Positions 11,563 to 22,800 of a stretch of DNA of 64,000 bases are shown in pieces. Positions within the stretch are counted from its first letter, which is position 1. The number at the start of each line of letters is the position of its first letter. The notes beneath the pieces are model-generated. The model was not told the origin of the DNA and did no database searches. It was given only the letters and a program-made list of their open reading frames with translations. This stretch comes from Spirometra erinaceieuropaei. Its lineage: Eukaryota; Platyhelminthes; Cestoda; Diphyllobothriidea; Diphyllobothriidae. Location of the stretch: assembly GCA_902702965.1 (NCBI GenBank), contig CACRXP010000384.1, positions 296,344-360,343 on the forward strand, given 5' to 3'. The position numbers were made by a program, and so were the translations under genes.

Positions 11563-12287
11563 TTATTGTAATTCGGCAATCTTGTCGTTCAGCTCAATGC
11601 AGTGCGTTTCGACATGGCGATAGAGTGTCCGTACACAACTGGATTTGTGACTGATTGGGTGGTTGCTGTTGAAGTTTAGTACTTGCATGGTATTTGTCGC
11701 TTTACAGAACAATTTGGTCTTTAGTCCACCACAAACGTTGTGGCATACGACGACATCCAGGAAGGCCGGCTGGTTTTTCTCGTCCTCCTCCATCGTAAAT
11801 TGTATGTCCGGTGAGACCGCATTCAGATGTTCCTTGAATGTCAGCAGTTGATTCCGGCCGATAACGACGAAGGTATCATCCACATACCGGCCCAAAATTT
11901 TGGTTTGTGATGTAGAAAGACCAGTGACTCTGTTTGTTGCAGGACCGTCTCGGCGATCAATCCTGAAATCGGCGAACCCAATGGTGTGCCCTTAACCTGT
12001 TTATAGATTGTCCCGTCAAAGTTGAAGTACGTCCTGAGACAGGCGTTCAGGAGCTGAAGGACTTGGGCGCGTCCAAGATGATACTCCGTTCCATCATGTT
12101 TGCTTTGTAGAAGCAGCTCGATTGTCTCAGTTGATAGGTCCTGATTTATAAAAGTAAATATGGGCGTAACATAAAAAGATACCATGACCCTAGTTGGATG
12201 GAGTCTTACCCCGTTGAGTTTGTCCAGTAATTGTGCTGACGATGTGACCGTAGTGTATGACTCAGCGGTTAGGAACTTGAGGCGCAT
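11563..12287 (-). pseudogene. PLE-gamma reverse transcriptase, frameshifted
   Basis: Two consecutive minus-strand frames together give a Penelope-type RT. The first (12,287-11,841) contains TYFNFDGTIYKQVKGTPLGS, then PISGLIAETVL (motif B region). The second (11,895-11,563) contains GRYVDDTFVVIGRNQ (motif C, catalytic Asp pair intact), AFLDVVVCHN and NSNHPISHKS. A frameshift around 11,880 separates the two. The N-terminal PLE region is only partly present. The endonuclease end follows at 11.5-10.85 kb in the same orientation. Confidence 0.88.
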
Positions 12288-12739
12288 GGACAGTCCCTAA
12301 GCCAGTCCATATGCTAGAGTACCTTTGAATGAAACGAAACAAAATCAGTAAAATAAAACATATGGTTGTGCACATTTTCTATAAAGTATCTTTTAATTTG
12401 TAAGACCATCGAAAGTAAATAGGATATGTGCATGCTACATATGCAGTCATTTTTCAACGAGTTCAGTTTCTGCAGTAAGTCAAAATGGATTCATTTAAAA
12501 GCCGACATCCTGTTGAGTCCGATATGCCGTAGCTTTACTTTGCATGTTAGGCAATATTACAATCCCGCCTAGTTAATCCTTTCTAATCGAAAACAGACTT
12601 CACTATATTGGCTAACATTTCATGAGATCGGTCATGCACTGTAAATACATAGTGGGACAGACTGACTCGTCTAATTTCCACTCAGATTGGCAAATTTGAG
12701 ACATCCGGGTTGTTGGTTTGAGGAAGTCGATGGGCTCAG

Positions 12740-13050
12740 GGGAATGCTTTTATTTAGATGCTGACGTTTCAAATTGTCTGTTTGGCTCTCCATTGCATCA
12801 GTTAACGACGCGAATGTCTGCCATCAAACATTTATCACGCTAAGTGCAATGATATCTGAATAAGGTGGCGGGAGCCGTGAATATTCATAGGTATGCGGTT
12901 GCGTGGCGATTGCATCCTATAAATCATGTAGCCCCTTGTGCATGTGCCACCCCTATCTGCTTTTGTCTCTTGTGGTGGGTTCGAACAGGGATCTGGAATG
13001 TCAGACTAATAATGCTCTTGTCCCAGCGATCGTGTATACTTTCTAACGAC
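12740..13050. repeat. PLE-gamma terminal fragments, opposed orientation, with decayed hammerhead motif
   Basis: Around 12,740-12,790 the minus strand holds GAAACGTCAGCATC, the 3' part of the gamma hammerhead-like motif. At 12,800-13,050 the plus strand holds a gamma terminus whose text from 'gggagccgtgaatattcatag' to 'gctcttgtcccagcgatcgtg' matches 59.2-59.4 kb. The motif in the plus copy (12,957-13,015) has a mutated core (CTTGTGG for CTGATGA). Two opposed ends next to each other match the inverted termini seen at other PLE-gamma copies. Confidence 0.65.
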
Positions 13051-13930
13051 TTTTGCTATCATTATTTTTTTTCTAATTAGCGATGACCCCGTGCATTTAT
13101 ACGGTCAGGGAGCAGCACCGTCTACTTTATGACATATTGCTTAAAAGTGCCTATTAGGAAACTTCTTTCACGAGGGCTTTCTATGCCCTGCAATATGAGA
13201 AAAGATAAATGAAATTTTTTAGACTACTAGATATCGATATGCACAGGGTTATTCGGCACCTTATATATAAGTCACCCTTCTACGACTATCATTGTGACAG
13301 TTTTGGTAAATGATACAGTAATCGTCTTCAAGCACAGGTGTTGATACAGGAATCTAGGCGAAACTGTTTGTCTCAGTTTATGTAAGACATATTTTCATGC
13401 AATGAGCAACTGTTTACTGTCAACCGGTTGCGATGTGTTTGCAGTGAAATTTCGAGGGTTTTTTGGGGGCAGGAGCATGCACGTTTACAGGGCGTGTTCC
13501 TTGGTGCCCAATTTGCGTAAACGTGGGCGGGTCTTCCATGCATCACCTGCGTTAGCCAATTTGACGCCGTAAAGTCTGGCCAACGAGTGAACCAAGAATC
13601 GAATTCACATCCGATTCCGGATTATAGGTAAACTTAGGTATGCTAAAAGCAACTGTGTCCACGGCCATGAAATGCTTCCCAGGGGACGCTCGAACAGAAA
13701 GGTGAAGACTGAACTTTTACATCCTGAATTCCATCACCTTCATATGGGCTGCTATAAACTGAGCCTGATATTATTACAGGATAGACAGCAGCTGTTTCGC
13801 GGAAATGGACATTGCGAGTTTTGCGTCGCCAATTTGCTATGCTCTAGCCGTAACGCTAAACTGGTGGCCCGGTTTACAACTATTGAAAATAGAATACCCC
13901 AGAAGAGTACTTAACAGCAAGTGAGTGAAG
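13051..13930. other. intergenic, nothing identified
   Basis: No recognisable gene or repeat. The frame at 13,672-13,914 has no motif that I recognise. Confidence 0.35.
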
Positions 13931-13936
13931 AAAACC

Positions 13937-14478
13937 CTTCTGAAGAAGAGGAGTCGAGCACCGGAACACTTCGTTTATTATCCTGAGCTTTCAGACTCGT
14001 ACAGGAGTCCATCGTTAGAGGTAGTGGCAGAAACAGGACAAGCGACAGTTATAAGGCACGTAGACCCAATCATCGACCGACGTCGCACGACTGGAGGTGA
14101 CTACGAAGGGCTCTGTACGCCGGCGCCGGATCGATAAATCGATTGACCGAGTTCTCATCCGAGGCCCAGGCTTCAATCAATTCTCGGTCTGTCTTGTTTC
14201 CGGCGTGAGCGACTATTTTGGTGGCTGCGAAGTCAAACACGTGACCCATTTCGTAGGTGTGGGCGGCCACTTGTGATAATGCGTCGCCTCGCCGCACAGC
14301 CAGCTTATGTTCATGTATGTGCGATCCGAGCATGCGTCCAGTCTGTCCTGTGTAATTACAAGGACAATTTTGACACGGAATGCGATACACTACTCCAGAC
14401 TGCTCTTCAGGTTTTAACCGGTCTTTGATCTTCATGACCCTGTTGCGCATGGTCCGGTGCTCGACTCTTCTTCTTCAC
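13937..14478 (-). pseudogene. PLE-beta GIY-YIG fragment with short inverted ends
   Basis: The minus-strand frame 14,450-14,070 (126 codons) encodes RNRVMKIKDRLKPEEQSG, then GVVYRIPCQNCPCNYTGQTG, the GIY-YIG core in its PLE form. Further on come SQVAAHTYEMGHVFDF and NKTDRELIEAWAS. These are the linker and most of the endonuclease. The RT is missing. About 24 bp at 13,940-13,964 (GAGTCGAGCACCGGA core) is repeated inverted at 14,453-14,478. A hammerhead-like motif lies in the 3' end at 13,970-14,025. This is the cleanest endonuclease core in the window. Confidence 0.85.
13970..14025 (-). ncRNA. hammerhead-ribozyme-like motif, PLE-beta
   Basis: On the minus strand CTAACGA (14,018-14,012, for CTGATGA) is followed by one T. 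A stem II of GGACTC/GAGTCT around a CTGTAC loop comes next, then GAAAGCTC (13,992-13,985) and AGGATAATAAACG. The order and spacing match the gamma motif. The palindrome after GAA is AGCT here and ACGT in gamma, a compensatory change. The catalytic box has two substitutions, so this copy is probably inactive. Confidence 0.55.
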
Positions 14479-14479
14479 T

Positions 14480-15875
14480 TATGCATACACCTGGAACTCG
14501 AAATTTCGCCTTCATTCATGAACACGCTTCTATTACTAAGCTCCTAAGAGCAAAATCTGCTGATAAAAAGATATATGCACTATGCCCAAAAGTGCACTTC
14601 AACTGAGCCAATCAGATCATGCCCTTGACCTGCTAGCATGTGAATTTTCCTGCTGAGACATCTGAGTGTCTCGGCGCCCCTCCAATCCTGCCGTTGGGTT
14701 GCGCGATTGTAACACGCTCAAACTCTGCGCGCAGGTCGATAGGACGGCATGTGCGTGCGTCGTTAGAGGGGCATGTTATGGCGGCCCCTCAAAACACCGG
14801 ATACCTCTTCAGACGAGCCCTGTGACCTCCTCCCCCATGCTTCTCCATCTCCGTCACACACTGTCCCTTCCGTCCGTCTATTCCCCGTCTCTCCATGTCT
14901 GCTTCAACAACCAGAACTTCCACATCAAAATCAACCACATCAATTTCAGGACCATCTCACTCTCCTCTTGCCTCTCCGTATATGACAATCCCAGTGGAGG
15001 TTATGTCTGTTTCTCCGACTGTGTCCATACTCATATACTTTAGACTTGTATATATCCTACAACGTCATTTATCGGCGCCACACAGTCTCGAACTGAGTAT
15101 TGCAGCGAGGTACCAGTCAAGAGCCGACAGACCGGCCAACATGCATGCGTCAAACGGGGTTTTAATAAGTGGCAGGCGGCGAGACTGAACAAATCAAGCT
15201 CAAAAAGCAAAGCCATCGGGAGAGTAAGATTATTAAAACGAGAGTTTCTGAAATGTGACTATGAATACCTCTTGGATTATCAAAACATATTTTTGAAATT
15301 GTCTTCAAGGAATGGTGAACCTGGGAATTGAATCTTCATGCAGGACATCCTACAAATACGGTGAGCTATTTGGCGAAGGCATTATACTAAAGTTCCGGCA
15401 TGAACGCCAGACACCTGATAGTCTTCAGCTGTTTGACACAGCCGCGAAGTCTTCGGTTTCTAAGTGGGTCTACCAGCGTTTTCTGTCGGGATTTTGGTGT
15501 AGAAAACTCCACAAAATAATCAATTCAATATTTTCAGGGTGTTTTTATATTTGTAGTGCTGCTTCTTCTGAGAATGTGCATTCTGTGGTCATGCTAAAAT
15601 AATTGATAGTCGTCGACCCGAATTCCCATTTAAATTTCAGATATGACCCTAAAACGCCATGTCCCGTAGACTTGACACCGTGTCCTGCACTGAACAATTT
15701 TTGGAATTATTCGCTTGGTTGGTCTTCTGCCAGAAATCGCATAGAGGACGCAGGGGGACCCACTAAGGAGCGAAACCCATCGCAGCTGTAATAGGCAGCG
15801 GCAGAATATCGGCAAAACACGCGTCTGGGCTTTCAGTTGGTACCTATGTCGCGAGTTCGGTTTATTATATGTACC
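14480..15875. other. intergenic, no gene recognised
   Basis: This stretch holds several overlapping short plus-strand frames (14,640-15,188 and 15,312-15,791). None has a recognisable domain. I see no match to other repeats here. Confidence 0.35.
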
Positions 15876-15876
15876 A

Positions 15877-16090
15877 TATATATATATATATACCAAGAAT
15901 GGGCGCACACGAGTCTATTGACTGAATGGTATTAACGACAAAAACAAAGGAGACTAATATGGTCATTTCAGGCTTATTAGCCGTCGTCAGCCAGCCATAC
16001 CCATGCCCGAAGTGTTGAACACCCGAGCCTCGAACTCGCGACTTGTTAGTTTAGAAGTCCACGCCTCTGCCCACTGGGCCACGAACCCCT
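15877..16090 (-). repeat. tRNA-derived SINE with adjacent (TA)n tract
   Basis: On the minus strand the tRNA-like head has an A-box region GTGGCCCAGTGGGC (about 16,083-16,070), an anticodon-arm-like GGACTTCTAA and a B box GAGTTCGAGGC (16,037-16,027). The family body TGGCTGGCTGACGACGGCTA follows, and the copy ends near a (TA)n tract at 15,877-15,893. The head resembles an arginine TCT tRNA. RNA polymerase III promoters of this kind are internal. Confidence 0.8.
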
Positions 16091-17000
16091 TGCCCTGTCT
16101 ATTGACTTTCTGACGCAAACCAGCTCCGTATATGTGGCAGAAATCACGAACGGACAACTAACTACCAGGCCGATTTCGGCCAAGATTGGTGTACGTCCAT
16201 TCCCGATTGAATATGTACCCGATCTGCTGCCACTAAGAATGACCGGTGGCGAAATGCCGATCAACTTCGGTCCGATGAAGTGCTTATGACGCATCGGGTT
16301 GACCCTAGTAGTGGACCATCTGCGCCAAATGTGTCTGTGCGCATGTTTGTGCTTCTGGTCTCAGGTAGGTGTCAGGCTATGTGCGCCTTGTGCAAGCATC
16401 TTGTGAGCGAAGTTCTGTTTGGTTAACTAAACGCAGAATAAGCCTAACAAACATTTTCAACATTCCTTAATCTCTGTCGTATTTACCTGAGGTATACATG
16501 TGATAATATTATGCAAATGGCAGGCTGTTCGGTCAAACTCATTGACATTGAAGATTTATTAATTTCTTGGGGTAAACACATTTTCAGTAAGTGACTATCG
16601 AACCAGAACTTCGGCTGACAGAGTGTTCATCAATGGACGGACTTTCGTGTGAGTGAGTGGACACGGTGATGTGACAACTTCTGGAAACAATAATAATAGT
16701 GTATTTTTAGGGTAATAGGCAATGCCCTTGATGTCCCTATTGAAAACGGTACATACAATATAAATATTAAATGCAGAACTTACTAAAACTTTGTTTGTAA
16801 CAAAGTTGTTCACTGAAAACGTTTTTACAGTGAGGGACTGCGAAGGGTGCGGCAGGCTGTCTTTTCCATGTACATAGACAATTTTAAGTGCAGTTATATA
16901 CAATCAGCCTAACGTGCAGCCATTTACATAGTTTGAGTGGGGAAATTTCATTAAAAGTCAGGGATGTGTTACACAGGGATAAAATAAAAAATGAAATTTA
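16091..17000. other. intergenic, nothing identified
   Basis: No coding block or known repeat recognised. The minus-strand frame 16,903-16,595 has no motif. Confidence 0.4.
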
Positions 17001-17019
17001 TAGCTGACCGCTGATAATC

Positions 17020-18060
17020 CTGTAGTGAGAGTCGTCGTTTATCAAAGATCAAACGATCCAGCTGTTTTTTTGAGTACAGCCATTGTGCCAGATGTCACTA
17101 TTTCACTTGGAAGTGATTTCCGCGGTCGAACAACACGCTGGCTTCAGGAAAACTTCCGATGGTCCAGGTGTGTACGCTCCCGCTTTACTTTGTACGGATG
17201 ACCGCGCAGGTGACTCATGGTCGTGCATTCAAAGAAGTCTTCAGTTTGAGCGAAAATTCTTGCTCGTCGATAATGCCGAACGTCCATAACAGGTCACGAC
17301 ACACTCGTCTATAGGATAGGGGGAAGAAGTTTAGCTGGATCAGTCTTTCTGGGTATGACAGAGTCCTGAGATCGTCCACCAGTTTTGTGGCCCGTCGTTG
17401 CACCTGCCCCTGGCATCACCGTCCTTCTTCGTCCAGGGCATCCGTGATGGCATTCCGCATTCCAAATGCGGTCTGACAAGCGTGTCGAATATCTGTGAGA
17501 AGAGTTCTGGGGGAAAGCTTTTGAAGTCACGCCTAATCCAGTACATGATGCTGGTTGCCTTTTGGACGACTCTTTTGCAGTGCTGAATGGGCAGTAAGTT
17601 TGAGCATGTCCAGACACCTAGGTCTTTGTGTGTGCCAACTTCTTTTAGTAAAACCCCATTTATGATTTACTGATGTTTTGGGAAGCGCCTTCGACCGGAT
17701 TCCAGTCGCAAGACTACCCACTTGGATACGTTAAACGCTAGAAGCCACTTGCTGGACAATGCAGCCAGCTTATTAACATCTGCCTGTAGTTTCTGCGCGT
17801 CGTCAATGCAGCTGATTGTTCTCCAGATATTTATATCAGCTGCAAACATGATGCCATCGCATTCAAGGTCTGCAGGACAGTTATTTATATAGATGGGGAA
17901 GAGGAGAGGACCCAAGACTGAGCCCTGCTGAACGCCGCTTTTTACTGGCACCCATTCGGATGCAGTGGTACCAACGATCACTTTTTGGAGCCTGCATGAC
18001 AGGAAACTCTTAATCCGCGTAAACATGTTGCCCTGTATTTGACACTCCCACAGCTTTTGT
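17020..18060 (-). mobile_element. LINE relic (CR1/jockey-like RT, 3' half)
   Basis: Minus-strand relic of a non-LTR retrotransposon. The 119-codon frame 18,026-17,667 contains VKSGVQQGSVLGPLLFPIYI and MFAADINIWRT. The catalytic FADD box is changed to FAAD, so one aspartate is lost. Downstream frames carry LVRPHLECGMPSRMPWTKKD, then QRRATKLVDDLRTLSYPERL and NFFPLSYRRVCRDLL. The same order is found at 8.3-8.9 kb. At least three frameshifts are needed to read through. The 5' part of the RT and the upstream domains are missing. Confidence 0.88.
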
Positions 18061-18695
18061 AGTAGTCTGTTAGGGTTCCAATTTTCGGTCTGTTTGTCGG
18101 GAGATAATTGTGGATCTGAGACTCAGGATGGCCAGTCATGCCTTAACAGCCGGCATTATAGGTTGAACGCAGTTCCGTGACCAGTGCACAATTACCCGTG
18201 TAGTCAGCGCGCAGAATAGCATGGGAGCTGAGGTTGTTCGATTTAGATTAACAGGTTTATAGAATAACGAACTGTGGAGATCGCTTCCGACGTCGGACAA
18301 TAGTCAAAGCAGTGCGAAATAACGGGTTACATGGGGGAATACCCAGCAAGAATACCACTATGAGGATACCAAGTCACCACAATATGCGACCAATGTAAAC
18401 ACATTTACATTTATTTGCTATCATTTGGGTATGAGGGTCTTAACTAGAGACTATGCTGTAGAACAGGGGGGAATTCGTGCTGAGCACGCTGGGGATTACA
18501 AACCGCTATATCTGTTTGACTTTCGTTCCATAAACTCCCTGCAGGGAGTGGAATTTCTTCAGTAATGTTTCTTCATTAAAACTGAGAAAGTGCAGTTGCC
18601 TTTGGTATATTAAGCCGTTTATTATAGAATAGTTAATAGCGATGAGTCAATAAGCATTGCATTTGTTCAGTATCCATCGAGGATGCCTCCCATAT
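18061..18695. other. intergenic, nothing identified
   Basis: No recognisable feature between the LINE relic and the 528-bp tandem duplication. Confidence 0.4.
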
Positions 18696-18698
18696 CAA

Positions 18699-19755
18699 TA
18701 CTTACATTTTCGACAACTTAACATGAAGATCATTAAAATTAAACCATCACGCTTAACTAAAAAGGAATTGCATCAGTTTGTGGCGGTCGCTTGCACGCTG
18801 TATGTATATGCAGCATAAGTTGCATAACTATTTTATGGGATTATCTGTATAATTAGTTTGAGCCCAGATGCCGATCTGTTTCACGAGTGTAGAAATCGGA
18901 TCCACTGTCCGTATCACGAGATTTACTGTTTATTGTGTGTTGTTAGGACGTAGGGAAATTTACACCTTACAGTGTAATATGCAAGCATCGGCTTACGGCA
19001 AAGTAACTTGTTTGTTGCCGCAAACCGCACAAATACACCGAGTTCTGCAGCAGCTCTTGCAAAACAGCTCAAATAAGCAATTCTGTGCTAACGTGAAAGT
19101 TCGTATCTGCTAACGACAGTTAACTTGTGCATGGAAAATTTAGCCGACTAAAATGGCTGTTTGGAACGTCGGCTATGCGATTAGGGCTACTGATCGGTTT
19201 TACGTTATAAATGAAAATTGGATGAATACTTACATTTTTGACAACTTCACATGAAAATCATTAAAATTAAAGCACTTGTTGTACCTGAAAAAAATGTCAT
19301 CAATTGGTGGCGGTCGCTTGCACGCTGTATGTATGTGCAGCGTAGGTTACATAATTATTTTATGGAATTTTCCGCACAGTTATTTTGAATGTAGAAGTCG
19401 ATCTGATTCACGAGTGTAGAATTCGGATCCACTGTCCGTATCACGCGATTTACAGTTTATTGTGTGTTGTTAGTGACGTAGGGAAATTTACACCTGACAA
19501 TGTAATATGCAAGCATCGGCTTACGGCAAAGTAACTTGTTTGTTGCCGCAAACCGCACAAATGCATAAAGTTATGCAGCAGCTCTTGCTTAACACCTCAA
19601 GTAGGCAGTCCTGTGCTAACTTGAATGTTCGAAGCTGCTAACGACAGTTAACTTGTGTATGGAAAATTTGTCAGACTAAACTGGCTGTTTGGAAAGCCGG
19701 CTTTGCGATCAGGGCTACTGATCGATTTTACGTTGCAAATGACAATTGGGTGGGT
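18699..19755 (+). repeat. two-copy tandem duplication, 528-bp period
   Basis: The unit starting TACTTACATTTT at 18,699 is repeated starting at 19,227. Long shared runs occur inside, for example 'ggcggtcgcttgcacgctgt' and 'gcttacggcaaagtaacttg'. The copies differ by scattered substitutions and small indels, so the duplication is not recent. No coding block was recognised in the unit. The open frame at 18,868-19,113 is not conserved in the second copy. Confidence 0.9.
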
Positions 19756-20385
19756 ATTTTCTTTGCATAGTTTAAGCGTCCAGCAACATGTTTGTTCTCA
19801 TCCTAGTGCATATCGTCCGGCTAAAGGTTCATGAAGTTGGCTACACTGCTATATGCCTATCCAGTGGATAGGTCGCTTGATTTTTGACTAGAAAATTCTG
19901 TCTAAACACACTGTGACTACCTGAGCTAAGAGAAATGGAAATCAGGTTAAGGATTAGACACAAGCACAGCTATTTTACCCGACACTGAAGTGCAAACTGA
20001 AAAAATAGGCCATTCTGGTATACTGACCATCTGCTTTTCAAAGATGAGGGTAACAAGATTGGACTATTTCTTTCCCAACCCGACTATTATTTAAATATTT
20101 GCTATGTATTTGGCTTGAGTAACTAAGACTGGTAAACAATATATTCTGCTAGAATTATTCTTTAAAAATGCGTCGCTAGTATTCAATTTGAGTACATTAC
20201 CAAAGCGCATTTTGTTTTTAGTTATAATTTTACAATGGTCGTTTGGCATCTATGCTGTATCATCCGAATGGTGGTTATTTGCAGTTAACCATGACGCTCA
20301 CCGTTTTTTTCTATTTTTACTTTCGATTGTAGAACGAACCAATCCTTCACTCGCGTTTATACGCGACAATTGGACGCTGGTTGCC
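19756..20385. other. intergenic, nothing identified
   Basis: AT-rich sequence. The frame at 20,188-20,388 is hydrophobic at its start but has no splice or homology support. Confidence 0.4.
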
Positions 20386-20389
20386 TAAG

Positions 20390-20880
20390 ATGCCCACTGT
20401 GTGCTTCAGAGCAGAGTGGAGCAGGCATGATGACTTGCGTGTGAATTAGTTTATAGCGATAGTAGACTCCCGCAGTATCTACTGCACTCTCTCCTCCTCC
20501 TCCTCCCCCACCTGAACTCGGTGTCAATAGAGAATCAAGAAATCTGGAGGCGGAGGAAGGCGCAGATGGATGGTCCGGTCGAGCCGGTACCTCGCTGCAC
20601 CACTCCACATACCCTGGTCCACATAGCACATGACCAGTCGTTTTGACCAATAACAACAACAATGAGTGATGGCAGACGTCACAGTGTGCGCGACGGCTGC
20701 CGACGATTGGTCTGCTACCGCACCCGAATGTTGGCATTTGTTATGGTGTGCGATTCAATATCGCCCTGTTAAAATCCCAAATGGTCTCTATGTTGGTTTC
20801 AGCGCACTAACCATGTGGCTCGTTTGGGAGAGCGAGAGTTTGCATGCAACAAATCAAACACACACACACACGCACGAACA
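20390..20880 (-). repeat. dispersed repeat, copy 1 (pair with 34.95-35.4 kb)
   Basis: On the minus strand this copy runs from a (GT)n tract through CCCAAACGAGCCACATGG, GGCAGCCGTCGCGCACACTG and a GGAG-rich segment. The same blocks, in the same order, occur on the plus strand at 34,980-35,400. An (AC)n microsatellite lies at about 20,860-20,877. It is probably a non-autonomous element. I do not recognise the family. Confidence 0.65.
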
Positions 20881-21650
20881 ACAGAAAATTTTGTATTGCT
20901 CATACGCGTATTCGACATGTGTTGTCTCTTTGTGTTGATGTTATGGAAATTGCGATTTTGGTTCTCGTATCATTTTAGACGTGTCCTCGATTTAGTGGGA
21001 TAGATTCCTATTATCAATATTAAATGAAATTTAACTTTTTTAAATACACAAATTTTGTCATTATATTGGAAGTTTTCATAGTAAAATAGCATATTCAATT
21101 TTAAAAGGCTTTTTCCGTTCCTGAATATTTTGGGTCAGACCAGATTTTACATTTAATTTTTGTGCCTCTGTCGCACAATAATTTATTTTAAAAAAATCCA
21201 TATATTTCTCTATGACATTACAAAGATACTATACATTGCCATGACATTTACAGTAAGTGTATATTTCACGAGTGACACTAATAAACAGACAAATACGATG
21301 CTTAAAGTGCCGGCAACGCATTATTGCTTTACCTAACCTCTACTGTTTGAAAGGTGCAATTTGCGCTCAAGGGCCTTTTAATTTAGGTGTACAGTGATGC
21401 ATTATCTCGTAATATATGATTCAACATCCACAATACGTGTATAATGTGAAAATATTACTTGAATTGGATTGTGATATGCATTGGTTAAGTTAATTCAAGA
21501 AACGTCAACCGACATTTCTAAATACGTTTTAGTTTCGAAAAGATTAATTAAGTAGTGTTGTTAATCTAATTGTCTTGGAGCATAACTATAATAATTCAGT
21601 TACCTCAAGATGTCGGCATTTGAATGAACTTCTATTCGACTGCAGGCAAA
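20881..21650. other. AT-rich intergenic, nothing identified
   Basis: Low-complexity AT-rich sequence with no coding block recognised. Confidence 0.4.
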
Positions 21651-22800
21651 AATTAATAGCCGTATAAATGACTATTTAAGTAGTATGGATTGTTCTCATT
21701 GATTTGCGATGCCCCTAACAGTCCAATTATTTTTTCATGGAAAACAGGCATAAACATATTCATTCTTTTACTCATTTGGTAGACAATTACTTCTTTTAAT
21801 TTTGTACTCGACGGAGGGACATGATTTGGTTTCAAAAGAGTTTCTAATTGTGGGACTTTTAAATACCGTGAAATGGCCGTTCATAAATTGTCATGTCTTT
21901 GCATTTACCAATGTGATTTGTAAAGTCAACACTGGCGATCAAATCCACTGTTAAATTTCATAAACCCTTTATGGTTCCATTTTATTACTGTAAAGAAATA
22001 TGTGTTTATCCGCACATGGAAAAAAAGGCTTGTAGTTCGGAAATCCTAAATATAAATGTAACAGTGGAGAGGGTTCGAAAGTATTCGGGAAATGCAAAAG
22101 TTTTTTTAAAACCGAATTATGTCCCCTCTTCGCGTATAAGATTGGAAGTAGCAATTTTATACCGGATGAGCGAAAGAATGAATGTTTTGACGTATGTTCT
22201 CCATTAAAATATGATTGAACTTTTAGAGGCACTTAAAATCAATGAGGAAAATGCATGCCAATTAAGTGGTGATTTTATACAGAGCGTATTTTTGCATGCA
22301 GCTGAAAGGAAGTTCACTCGAAAGCCGACATTCTGAGCCAACTAAAATATTACGAAAATGTTTTGCTGGCTGGCCAGTTTAACAACCCTACTTAATTAAT
22401 ATTTTCAAAACTAAAGCGCTTTTAAAAATGTCGGTCGACATTTCATCAGTTCTCTCAAGTCACGTAATCTTACAGTATAACAATCACATCCGAATGCCGG
22501 TTTTAAGTAAGCTACGTATGTTCGCTGAGGTAATATATATTGTAAAATTGTGCCTTATACAACATGCACTTTTGCAATTGTACCATAAAACCCTTATATA
22601 TTAACTTACATTTGATAGAACATATGAGCTGAAATATTTATTTCCTTTATTCGTTTGGTAGCAACTGTTGTCCCTTTTAAGCTGTATACTTGACAAAAGA
22701 GCATCTTTCGGTTTTGAAAATATCTTTTCAGTCCCCGAATAATTTTAACTCCGATATGTCGTCGCAATTTTGTTCGGGGTTTCGAAATTACAAACTGTAA
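21650..22800. repeat. three alternating copies of an AT-rich repeat
   Basis: One copy lies on the minus strand (about 21,850-21,650), one on the plus strand (about 22,030-22,290) and one on the minus strand (about 22,800-22,610). The first two still align as protein: KPNHVPPSSTKLKEVIVYQM and KPNYVPSSRIRLEVAILYRM, then MSKRMNMF/MSERMNVL, then INENN/INEEN. The third is more decayed. Another partial copy may lie near 55.5 kb. It could derive from an unrecognised transposon ORF. Confidence 0.55.
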
